From Bathynomus jamesi (Eukaryota; Arthropoda; Malacostraca; Isopoda; Cirolanidae), in the NCBI GenBank assembly GCA_023014485.1, contig JAJOZX010008849.1:112501-176500 (forward strand): a stretch of 64,000 bases of DNA, written 5' to 3'. Shown here one piece after another: positions 56,266-64,000 of the stretch. Position numbers and translations under genes: made by a program. Under the pieces are notes generated by a model that saw only the letters and a program-made list of their open reading frames with translations, searched no databases and was not told the DNA's origin. Position 1 is the stretch's first letter; each line of letters begins with the position of its first letter.

Positions 56266-56539
56266 AATTACACACACACACACACACCGTTTAATACTTG
56301 TAACTTAAGTATATAATATTTTTCTAACAACATGCTTCATACCCGATTGTGACTTAGATGTGATTCTGGTAAAGCCATCAGTAGCGTAGTGATATTTTCC
56401 AAACAAACGAATGTTTTGGGACTAACGACGCCGTCATCAAAGAACTAGCCTAAAGTGTACTTGTATTGTTCCCAGTGGGTGTGGTAAATTTTGGTTATCT
56501 TAGGAATATAAATCAAATCGGTGTTTAGAGAAAGGTAGG

Positions 56540-56680
56540 CCTCAGACCGAAAGAGGGCCGTGGTTAACATCCCGTAAACTCAAGGCCGACTCTCGTATGA
56601 GATGGGCTTGCCGTAGGTGCTGCCGTAAAGTCGAAACTATACAACTCACTCATGTATGCTGATAGGCCTGACTCAACTCG
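56540..56680 (+). pseudogene. possible ISXO2-like transposase scrap
   Basis: The plus strand reads RGPWLTSRKLKADSRMRW then ACRRCCRKVETIQLTH. The spacing (basic stretch, RW-C, then a second cysteine pair and S/T-rich strand) recalls the zinc ribbon before ISXO2/IS1595-type transposase domains. Only about 40 residues; weak. Confidence 0.3.
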
Positions 56681-56837
56681 GCTAAGAAACAGCTATCTAT
56701 CTTTATCAATTCTGTAATCATATAACCTGAGTTATATGATTTCACAGATCTAGACGATTCATAGTCAAAATTAATGAATGGATAGAACCTTCAATTTTTT
56801 TGAATGAATTAGTTTTGGCCCAGAAATTTTATGAAAT

Positions 56838-56840
<3 letters not shown>

Positions 56841-56895
<55 letters not shown>

Positions 56896-56918
56896 ATATA
56901 TATATATATATATATATA
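56841..56918. repeat. (CT)n then (TA)n microsatellite
   Basis: CT tract 56841-56890 followed by TA. Confidence 0.95.
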
Positions 56919-56954
56919 CTTTTCAACCTTTCAAAGGTTCCGGGCGATGATTCC

Positions 56955-57985
56955 TCATTTCACGAAGGTCAAACTTGTCGCTCCTCCTCTCGAGTTGGCC
57001 TGCTGAAGTAGTGAGTTGGTTTCTTGCACTCTCCACTTCACATAGCCAGGTACGTCCGGCTCATCGGGGATTGTTCTGAGCCAGGCGTCTAGTCTTCTTT
57101 TGAAGATGTCCACTGTAACCCCACTCGTGTTCCTTAGGTCTTTGGGCAGCTGATTAAACAGTTTTGGTCCTCTCACCACAAAACTATTTCCTTTCAGGGT
57201 TCATGATGTTCCCTGTCTAGCTTTTAATTTGGGAACACGACATAGTCTTCCTTTTCTACTTTCCACTGTTGTTTGGGGAGTTACAGTGTTCAGAGTAAGA
57301 TTAGGGACTAGTTTCTCCATTATTTTCCAAGTGTAAATAATGGTGTATCTATCTCTCTCCTCTTTTCCAGTGAATATAGGTTTAATTCGATTGATCTTTC
57401 TCAGTAATTTAGTTCTTTGTACCCCTTGATTTTGGCTGTTGAAGCTTCCCTGAATCCCTTCTAGTTGTCTAATGTCTTCTTTTTTATATGGGCATGTTAG
57501 GACTGAGCAGTATTCCAATTTGGGTATGATCAGTGTTTCATTAGAGGAATCATTATATTCCTATCCCTTCGTTTAAAGGTTCTCAGTGTCTGCCCATTTA
57601 CTCTCTTTGCTCTGTTTACTGCTATTCTATTTTGTGTTTCAAACTTCGCATCATCAATCATTACAACCCCTAAGTCTTTTGCTTAGAATTTCTCTGAATT
57701 TCCTGTCCATTTGGGGTATAATATTCCATGGATTTTAGGTTCCTATATCCTATATCTTCTGGGTTTCTATTTTTCTACTGATCTTTGTGTCATCGGCAAA
57801 GGATGTTACTGTGCTGTCTCTGGTAACGTCCTCATCTATGTCAGTTAGCATGATTATGAAGAGTAGTGGAACTAATACTGTTCCTTGTGGTACTGAGCTG
57901 AGGATCTCTGATTCTGAAAATGCTTTTTGTACTGTAACGACTTGCCGCCGATCACTAAGGAAATTAGTAGTATGCCCGCAAAAAG
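56955..57985 (-). pseudogene. LINE reverse transcriptase C-terminal half, crustacean type
   Basis: The minus strand starts in FLSDRRQVVTVQKAFSES with SSVPQGTVLVPLLFIIMLTD and TSFADDTKIS (57985-57760), the RT catalytic D-D motif. After a frameshifted stretch it continues with CPYKKEDIRQLEGIQGSF and YTIIYTWKIMEKLVPN (57518-57230). It ends with VRGPKLFNQLPKDLRNTSGV and RRLDAWLRTIPDEP (57179-56970). I recall this C-terminal pattern as abundant in decapod genomes. Upstream it is cut by a TTGCAA-rich repeat. Confidence 0.82.
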
Positions 57986-58170
57986 GCAGAGTGCAATACA
58001 ATTGCAAATGTTGCAATGCAATATTGAAGCGTGTTGCAAGATGTTGCGCTACAATGTTGTAAGCTGTTGCATAGCCCCTTTGCAACAAGGGGATGTTGCA
58101 AGATTTTTCAACAAATGTGGAGGGGGGAATGTTGCAAGAGCAACAAGGGGTTATGCAACTTGGAGGCGGA
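57986..58170. repeat. TTGCAA-rich repeat
   Basis: GTTGCAA/TTGCAAC recurs about ten times in 180 bp, in both directions. Probably the end of a non-autonomous transposon that truncated the LINE. Confidence 0.55.
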
Positions 58171-58284
58171 GTTATCCCCCAAGTGAAAGAGAGAGGAGAA
58201 GGAGAGAAAGGAAGAGGAGAGGTGTTTGCCTGGCGGGAGCCAAGCGCATATTAAGACTTCAGCCGAGCGGCCGTTGTCTTAATA

Positions 58285-58391
58285 TGTTCCTAATCAGCCA
58301 GTTGGCTTATCTGGCTGAGTTGACAGATTGCGCTGTTTATTTAATTAAAGCATATATTCTGACTTAATCAGCCCTCCAATTCTGAACTTTC

Positions 58392-58443
<52 letters not shown>

Positions 58444-58789
58444 GTTATATTTATCTTCGGCGTGTCCTTTCGCGGTTGCTAGCCAGGGCGTCCTAATCAT
58501 CCGCGTTAAACTGTAAGTCTAAGGGCGAGGCGGGCTCGATACTCGGCACGTCTTTCCACGGCTCGTAGGGACAGGATCCCGTTATTGCAACACTCGATCA
58601 TGTTGTTTATCTGTTTGTTTTTCTCTCTCTCTCTCTCTCACATATATATATATATATATATTATATATACACACACACACACACCCGTTTAAAAGTAGAT
58701 CTAAGGTGGAGTGTAAACATCCTTCCACGGTTCATAGAGACAGGATCCCGTTATTGCAACACTCGATCATGTTGTTTATCTGTTTATTC

Positions 58790-58834
<45 letters not shown>

Positions 58835-59015
58835 TTCCCCGTCATATATTCTGGCTTAATCAGCCAGTTGGCTTAGGAGGCTGAGTTGCCAGTTTGCACT
58901 ATTTATTTAATTAAAGCATATATTCTGACATAACCCGCCAGTCGGCTTAGGAGGTTGAGTTGCCAGATAGCGCTATTTATTTAATTAATGGATATATATT
59001 CTGGTTTATAAATCC
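58285..59015. repeat. cluster of duplicated units with microsatellites
   Basis: An ~80-bp unit (CAGCCAGTTGGCTTA...TATTTAATTAAAGCATATAT) occurs at 58290, 58858 and 58935. A second unit (GGATCCCGTTATTGCAACAC) occurs at 58573 and 58745. TA tracts at 58397-58435, 58645 and 58800-58833 and CT runs separate them. Confidence 0.7.
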
Positions 59016-59251
59016 GCTTTAGAAGCCAACCAATTGATATAATTAAATACCATGTACAAACAAAACGGAATAAATAAAACACCATTACATCAATCTGTTT
59101 ACTTAGGCGAATTAATGGAAATATATAGAAATATACATTGGAATATATATGGTCAAAAATAATAATAGCATACGGACGATGAATATAATAAATATACAAT
59201 GGAATATATATATATATATAATAAAAAAATGATGATACACGAAACGCATAA

Positions 59252-59292
59252 TCAGTTGCATATTAGTACAGGAAATACATATATATATATAT

Positions 59293-59339
<47 letters not shown>

Positions 59340-59618
59340 ATTAAATAATTAAATATACATCCTTCATATTCTACGGTGCAAACGCTAAACTCACACGTAA
59401 TAGAGTCTACATCCACATCGATATTACTTTGTACTACGTGGTAAAACCGGCCAAGCAACACTTCACCGTTTAATTGATACGGTGGCCTATACTCAACATA
59501 AATGGCTTTCATATCGTTCAATACTATTTTTGTACCCACTTTACATTCGGTTGGCAAGTTATCTTTAAACACGGCTAGAATACAATCAAAAGCATGCACA
59601 AAGAGGTCATCGTTAACC
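59252..59618 (-). pseudogene. unknown virus-like gene, downstream part (split by foldback element)
   Basis: This minus-strand piece continues the gene that starts at 60719. It opens at the duplicated target (59610-59618) with NDDLFVHAFDCILAVFKDN, then PTECKVGTKIVLND and YRPPYQLNGEVLLGRFYHVV, and runs to about 59345. There it enters a TA microsatellite (59278-59336) translated as IYIY, so the true end is unclear. I do not recognise the family. This is the last gene of the compact minus-strand block, and the microsatellite may mark the edge of the inserted viral element. Confidence 0.6.
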
Positions 59619-59812
59619 GGTCCCAGACAATTGGTCCAATGACAATTGGTCCAATGACGATTGGTCCAATGCCGATTGGTCCAATCAGACAATTCGTCCA
59701 AGGAACCATTTTTCCAACGACGATTCGTCCAATCGGGCGTTAAATGGAAGGAAGTTAAATGAAACTTAGAAAAAAACTTTATTTACAGAAATTGATATAA
59801 TAATTATTTGAA

Positions 59813-59906
59813 ATTACTTTGTTTATTTATAAAACATACTATAGCTAAAAGCTACATATTACTTTGTTTATTTATAAAACATACTATAGCTAAAAGCTAC
59901 ATATTA
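59813..59906. repeat. 45-bp tandem duplication inside the foldback element
   Basis: ATTACTTTGTTTATTTATAA begins at 59813 and again at 59858. The two copies are essentially identical. Confidence 0.9.
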
Positions 59907-60283
59907 AACTAAAAGCATAAAGCATACTTATTAACTAAGAGAAAAATGCAGTATCAGGTATTCAGTATCAGATTAAAGCCTATGGTGGTAATGCTAATAT
60001 TTTTAGTAAGAGACAACCTTAGTTTTCTACTACAGATAGATTTGTTAATTATGGCGATTTAATATTTGGAAATACTGGTGGTGTACAGAAGTATAATAAT
60101 ACTAATCCTTCTTTTTATTTGAAACAAACTTATTATATTGCTTTTAAAGGTTTTATTTGTATGTAATAAATGAAAACTGTTTATAATGTCGTACTTACCC
60201 TTTACATTAGTTTGTTCCTTGTTCCGGCTGCCCAGGCATGGTGGGTACAGTTCTTCCACACACTTATCCCATTGTATAATTTA

Positions 60284-60321
60284 GGTCTCGGGGGCACGTG
60301 GGCGGAGCCCCCGTATAGACC
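60284..60321. other. GC-rich hairpin
   Basis: GGTCT-CGGGGGC pairs with GCCCCCG-TAT-AGACC around an 11-base loop, with a three-base bulge. It stands out in AT-rich surroundings. Function unknown. Confidence 0.65.
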
Positions 60322-60606
60322 ACGTACCTCTACATTACGGTGCATAGGGTTTTTCCTTTCCTCTTTCGGATAACACTATTTCGCACACACGCCGCTCCAT
60401 GGGTTTCACAAAAGCAGTTGTAAAGGGAAAAGAGATGTGACTTATGAAATCTAACACAGTAATGTTGTAAGTCGAACCCCAACATTTCCACGTAAACTAT
60501 TGGTTTTAAGCTATACTCGTCGTTGTATACGCTACCAGTTGGACCAATCGGTATTGGACCAATCGGTATTGGACCAATCGTCATTGGACCAATCGTACCA
60601 AATGCT

Positions 60607-60719
60607 TCGTTAACCACAACATCATTATTAAATACAAGTTTATAAACAAGCCTTTCCAATCGAGGGTTTTTTCTTACCGTCCCGAGCTTTTCAATTGTGA
60701 ACTCTTCTTCACTCTGCAT
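60607..60719 (-). pseudogene. unknown virus-like gene, upstream part (split by foldback element)
   Basis: The ATG at 60719 opens MQSEEEFTIEKLGTVRKNPR and continues to VNEAFG at the insertion site. The open frame then runs through the foldback repeats (TIGPIPIGP) to 60330, but that extension belongs to the transposon. The start overlaps the stop of the preceding gene by 11 nt, as is common in compact viral genomes. Family not recognised. Confidence 0.65.
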
Positions 60720-61434
60720 AGCGGCAATTGAAATAATCTTCCAAGTCGTAACGACAGCTATTCGTTATATAGAGGTACAGCTCTTCAGGGTGAACAGTGT
60801 AGGTGAGCTCAGCTCTGTACCGCTCAAGTGCTTTGTACCAAAGTTCAGGATATTTCGAAGAATCTAAACCTTTTAAATATGCATCCAGCTCTAGACTATT
60901 CTCGCCTTGTTCATTCCTACATTCGATAAATCCGTCGAGCAGAGCGGTGTATGCGTATTCAAGAACCGTGTCAAAATAAATCATATCCGTAACACGACCG
61001 TCTAATATAGACTTCAGCTTGCGGAATCCGACGATTTCAAACATTCTGTCGAGGATGAAACGGTTTCGCGTAGGTACAAGAACGTTATTATCAGAAGCGT
61101 TCTTCCACATCAGTCGTATATCAATGCATGGTTGTTCGTTATTTATACACAAGGTGCAAACAACGGCGTATGAGGGGGCGTCACTAATCTGCTTTCTTCT
61201 TGTACCTACACCTGCAGGTATTTTATAACGGTTCTCTCTCCACTTCTCAACTATCACGAAGACTCTATTCATCTCCTCAACACTTAAATAAATAACATTA
61301 CGTTTGCTTGCTTGCCTGCAAATCGTTTCAAGTACAGAGTTAATGGTGCCGGTTTCACGCCTGAACACGCGCAATAACTTCGTCACGGAGACATCGTACG
61401 AGGCGCTGAGAATGCTTCTCAAAGGAAGTTCCAT
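60709..61434 (-). CDS. unknown virus-like protein, 241 residues
   Basis: The first ATG of the conserved-looking part is at 61434 (MELPLRSILSASYDVSVTKL). The frame is open further up to 61641, but that extension translates the GC-rich tandem repeat and lacks an ATG, so I reject it. The protein ends NSCRYDLEDYFNCRYAE. It is rich in charged residues, with one CTLC pair near the middle and no membrane segment. It is the longest intact frame in the block, lies downstream of three other minus-strand genes and overlaps the next start by 11 nt. No family is recognised. Being intact among broken neighbours may be chance or may mean later decay. Confidence 0.6.
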   Translation of the reverse strand: MELPLRSILSASYDVSVTKLLRVFRRETGTINSVLETICRQASKRNVIYLSVEEMNRVFVIVEKWRENRYKIPAGVGTRRKQISDAPSYAVVCTLCINNEQPCIDIRLMWKNASDNNVLVPTRNRFILDRMFEIVGFRKLKSILDGRVTDMIYFDTVLEYAYTALLDGFIECRNEQGENSLELDAYLKGLDSSKYPELWYKALERYRAELTYTVHPEELYLYITNSCRYDLEDYFNCRYAE

Positions 61435-61474
61435 CGTATTCGCACGTCCACTCGGTTCAAGCTCTGAGATGACT

Positions 61475-61650
61475 ATGAGCCACAGGTGGACGGATCGCCT
61501 CGACGGGGGGAGTGAGTCACGCTGATGAAACGTGTACGGGCCTGTTCGAACTCGTGTGTTTCGTGAGGTACACGGGTGGGCGGCTCGCTGAGGGGGGGGC
61601 CGCGTCACACTGCTAAAACGTGTACAGGCTTGTTCGAACACTTATGCTCT
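61475..61650. repeat. 88-bp tandem repeat, two GC-rich copies
   Basis: CGTGTACGGGCCTGTTCGAA at 61531 matches CGTGTACAGGCTTGTTCGAA at 61619, and the upstream halves also align (GTGGACGG/GTGGGCGG). It lies directly upstream of the 241-codon gene and could hold its promoter. Confidence 0.75.
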
Positions 61651-61730
61651 TGGACAAACAGAATTTTCCACTACATGAAACAACATCGACTTTAATGTTT
61701 TATCACTCACCAGACGTTCATTTCCACAAA

Positions 61731-61976
61731 CTAAACATCTTCATAATCCGGCGCACTATTTGAGAGAAACATATGTCCATATTTGACCTTTTTGTTTAAC
61801 AAACGATACTCGTCTCTAAAGTCTGTTAAAAACTCACACAGCCCATTAGCCACAACCTCACTACAAACCTCATCATGATATATATTAATATAGTGGTAAA
61901 AATACTTAAGATTCTCCATGATGACAAGATTTACATTTTCAACCGTAGAGTACGAGTAGTCGGTATGGTATAACAT
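61731..61976 (-). CDS. unknown small virus-like protein, 81 residues
   Basis: The ATG at 61976 gives MLYHTDYSYSTVENVNLVIM and the frame ends SNSAPDYEDV. It is aromatic- and acid-rich, with no signal peptide or zinc motif. Its start lies 21 bp after the stop of the preceding gene on the same strand. Not recognised. Gene status rests on its position in the tightly packed block. Confidence 0.5.
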   Translation of the reverse strand: MLYHTDYSYSTVENVNLVIMENLKYFYHYINIYHDEVCSEVVANGLCEFLTDFRDEYRLLNKKVKYGHMFLSNSAPDYEDV

Positions 61977-61997
61977 GACATAATATCGCTTGTCACA

Positions 61998-62288
61998 CTA
62001 CTCATCAACAAGACTCACTATCCATAGCCGTTGCTTATCTTCTGAACGTGTTGATTCTTCTACTTCGCGGTATATGTGAGCCTTTATAAAGGTTAGGTCT
62101 ATAACATACTTCAATACATCGTCTGTACTACAAAATCCTACAACGCCCTCGCTAGAATACCCGTAGAGTATTTGAACATCTTGGTCCTTCGCACGGCTCA
62201 ATGTAGCCTTAAAAGTGGCAAAGGAGGGGGGAATAGGGAGTTTTTCAGTATCCACCACATCTTGGCACTTTGCCGAATACTACTTCAT
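61998..62288 (-). pseudogene. unknown small virus-like protein, 96 codons, stop at codon 3
   Basis: The only ATG in frame is at 62286-62288, and its third codon is TAG (62280-62282). After that the frame is open to 61998 with KLPIPPSFATFKATLSRA, DVQILYGYSSEGVVGF and RSEDKQRLWIVSLVDE. Codon usage looks like its neighbours. There is no alternative ATG before the conserved-looking part, so either the gene is dead or initiation is non-ATG (GTG at 62258). Family not recognised. Confidence 0.55.
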
Positions 62289-62626
62289 AAATGTTGAACA
62301 CGCAATATTAAAGGTACACATTACTATTTTTTTTCTACGCGGGAGAATACACGTCTGAGCTCAAGGGTATGCAGAGGTCAACTGAGCACGCAGGGATAGA
62401 GGCATGCTCAGGTAGCGGCAGGACTCATGTTGCCGATCTTACAGTGGGAGGAGCTTAGCTTTTTACTGTACACACACTCACACACACACACACACACACG
62501 CCAAGGAGAAAATGAAACGCTAATTGAAACATGATTTATTTAATAAACGAAATATTCAAGGTGTGTATATATTTACAAATACGTGTAATAAATAAGTTAA
62601 CAATAGACATATCAAAGATTATGGTA
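62289..62626. other. gap between polymerase and next gene; (CA)n
   Basis: GC-richer sequence without an open frame, a CA tract at 62466-62499 and the region just downstream of the polymerase stop. Possible regulatory space. Confidence 0.4.
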
Positions 62627-64000
62627 TCAAAAGGGCACGGTATCATAGGTACCAGGCACCTGGTAACGTTTCCTATAGGTGTTACGGCACATCTTTGTAC
62701 CCCTAAGTTCCTTCACGCCCCCCAACTTCTGTGCCCGAAAATTGTGGGTACCTACAGTCAGTTGGGGCGGCCGGTCGCACTCATCATCTTCCAAGCGCAC
62801 TAGTTCCCTCAACGAATCAAAGTTAACGACCCGCCGATTCGCCTGGTTAAGCGTGATATCCTTAGCCTTCACGATATACTTCGTATCCTCCCCAACCCTC
62901 ACCCTACCCCATAGGTTTTTGGCCCTGTTGACACAAACGAGTTGGCGTATGCGATGTCTCCATACTCATCCTTGATCTCGTTAGTTAGCTCTCCGAGGAA
63001 CTCCCCAATAGCGGGTATGTATTCATCTTCCCTCGCTGTGAATATCACGCTATCTGTATCGGCGTACAAAACCCCCTGCCCAAGAGAATGCAATAAGCTT
63101 CAAAGTTTGATGCGCGCGTAAGCCGTTGTGAAGCTGGCTACAGGTATGTTTGTAACCCGTGAAGTATCTGTGGCCAATTCGGTATTGTTGTACTTTATTA
63201 TGTAAGTATTACCTACATTCACAATTTCCATGACCTCTTTATCGGGAGCGTTGGCATAATCCCAGACTTCACTATAACTTTGTGCCAAATGAACGTTCCC
63301 TTTCCCAGTATTCTATGCAAATTTTCCGCAAAGACTATTTAGATACAACTTTGCACTAAAACGCTTGCCAGGGCTCTTAACAATTTTGGAACGGTCAAGC
63401 TGTATACCTTCACGATCACGGGAACGCTGAATATAGGCCGTTTTTTCATCTTCGGTATCAACCCCTCGCGGATATGCTGACGCCTCAATCTTATCCTTCA
63501 AAAAAGCGTTTATATATGGTGTGAAAAGGTTGGGTAGCTTCTGAAACCACCACACCTCATGTATCTTCAATATGCTGTAGCCATGGCGAACAGCTAGATC
63601 CAGCTCTGGACTTGTATATACACCTCTAAACTTACGCTGGTGGGTTGTATGGTCACAATCACCATTGTTCTCTTCTGCGCATTTCACGCACAAGGGGAAT
63701 ATAAGCTTGTGATCAATAACGACGGGTAAGATCGGCATCTATAAATTGCGAGGGGGGAGTACGTCTACGAAAGAAAGGCCGAAATAGTACCCGTTCAAAT
63801 TTCTTAAGAACTCGTTGATGGTGGGTAGGTCAGGCCCCACGTTTCTCAGGCGCACCTACGGGATACGGATTGTTCTTCATCACGTAGGGGTATAAAGAAC
63901 AGAAGTCGTACTAATGGAGTTTCACACCCTCCGTAGGCGGAAAGTGTAGCTTGAAGGGATTTGTACGCCCTCCGAACAAGCTATCACCTAATTTGAGAGG
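62627..64000 (-). pseudogene. protein-primed family B DNA polymerase (Polinton/Maverick type), partial and broken
   Basis: This is the C-terminal half of a protein-primed DNA polymerase that would copy a linear element from its ends. It enters from the right edge with GGRTNPFKLHF and motif A DFCSLYPYV (about 63905-63880). Then come VLPPRN, the cysteine pair LCVKCAEENNGDCDHTTHQ (a TPR2-like insert area), YTSPELDLAVRHGY and EVWWFQKLPNLF. Motif B is KLYLNSLCGKF near 63320, motif C YADTDSVIF near 63050, followed by TGPKTYG and the C-terminal thumb part GITLN-like DITLNQANRRVVNFDSL, ending DTVPF at 62627. Order and spacing match Polinton and adintovirus enzymes. Breaks: TAG at 63911-63913, frameshift at about 63835-63850, TAG at 63739-63741, TAG at 63313-63315, TGA at 63100-63102 and a frameshift at about 62900-62911. 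The exonuclease domain lies beyond the edge. Nonfunctional as it stands. Confidence 0.9.

Larger units (their letters stand above)
59619..60606. mobile_element. foldback element with ATTGGTCCAAT-repeat ends inside a virus-like gene
   Basis: The left end (59626-59735) is a tandem array of 15-bp units such as GACAATTGGTCCAAT. The right end (60537-60600) is the inverted array (ATTGGACCAATCGGT). TCGTTAACC at 59610-59618 is repeated at 60607-60615, an exact 9-bp target duplication like that of the 47.2 kb MULE. Both flanking coding pieces lie in the same frame at that duplication, which confirms the boundaries. No transposase is evident. The interior has a 45-bp tandem duplication (59813-59906) and a GC-rich hairpin (60284-60321). 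Confidence 0.88.

Noticed and set aside
59620..59740. CRISPR-like array (15-bp repeats)
   Set aside because: Units are contiguous without spacers, eukaryotic context, and they form the inverted end of a transposon.
60170..60373. Plus-strand 67-codon frame starting MKTVYNVVLTLYISLFLVPA, resembling a signal peptide
   Set aside because: It lies inside the foldback transposon and runs across the GC hairpin. A hydrophobic start in AT-rich DNA is common by chance.
61435..61641. N-terminal extension of the 241-codon gene up to 61641
   Set aside because: It translates a GC-rich tandem repeat and has no ATG. The ATG at 61434 is the first sensible start.
62280..63913. Alternative genetic code in the virus-like block (several TAG codons inside conserved frames)
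   Set aside because: The block also contains a TGA and two frameshifts, the TAG positions do not correspond to one amino acid in the family, and other genes in the block end normally. Decay explains it better.

Overview
The window looks like nuclear DNA of an arthropod, most likely a crustacean and perhaps a decapod. This is inferred from very dense (TA)n, (CA)n and (GA)n microsatellites, scattered (TTAGG)n-type motifs (the arthropod telomere unit), tRNA-derived SINEs, and CR1- and jockey-like LINE fragments of a kind I recall from crustacean genomes. I see no intact host gene, no rRNA and no functional tRNA gene.

Positions 1-59 kb are layered, mostly dead transposons. They include Tc1/mariner elements sitting in (TA)n tracts (588, 5438, 5883, 8958, 20903, 22676, 41736), with further transposase relics near 14.2, 16.8, 31.8 and 48.4 kb. 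There is a large set of hAT elements and hAT MITEs, several with exact 8-bp target duplications and some nested (2563 inside 2249; 45141 inside 44764; 23454 inside a LINE; 30580 inside a SINE). LINE 3' fragments belong to at least five families (4.6/17.7, 10.7-11.5, 18.8, 22.4-24.2, 34.9-37.0/42.8-43.9, 37.9-40.2 and 57 kb). A composite SINE with two tRNA-like heads occurs three times. Two palindromic repeats share a Penelope-like end with degenerate hammerhead-like cores.

Three foldback elements (33.07-33.88, 47.16-48.22 and 59.62-60.61 kb) have inverted ends built from different short tandem repeats, and each is flanked by a 9-bp or near-9-bp duplication. One carries the C-terminus of a Mutator-like (MULE) transposase. 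Another carries a broken PHD-type zinc finger that I associate with such transposases. The third interrupts a virus-like gene. At 49.5-51.4 kb is a frameshifted member of an arthropod multi-copy family of unknown function.

From about 59.25 kb to the right edge the character changes to a compact block of minus-strand genes with gaps of about 20 bp or overlaps. Its upstream member is a protein-primed family B DNA polymerase of Polinton/Maverick (adintovirus-like) type, cut by the window edge and broken by four in-frame stops and two frameshifts. Downstream lie four small unrecognised genes, one with a stop at codon 3 and one split by the foldback element. The block reads as one end of a decayed endogenous Polinton or related virus, the most interesting unit in the window together with the foldback family.
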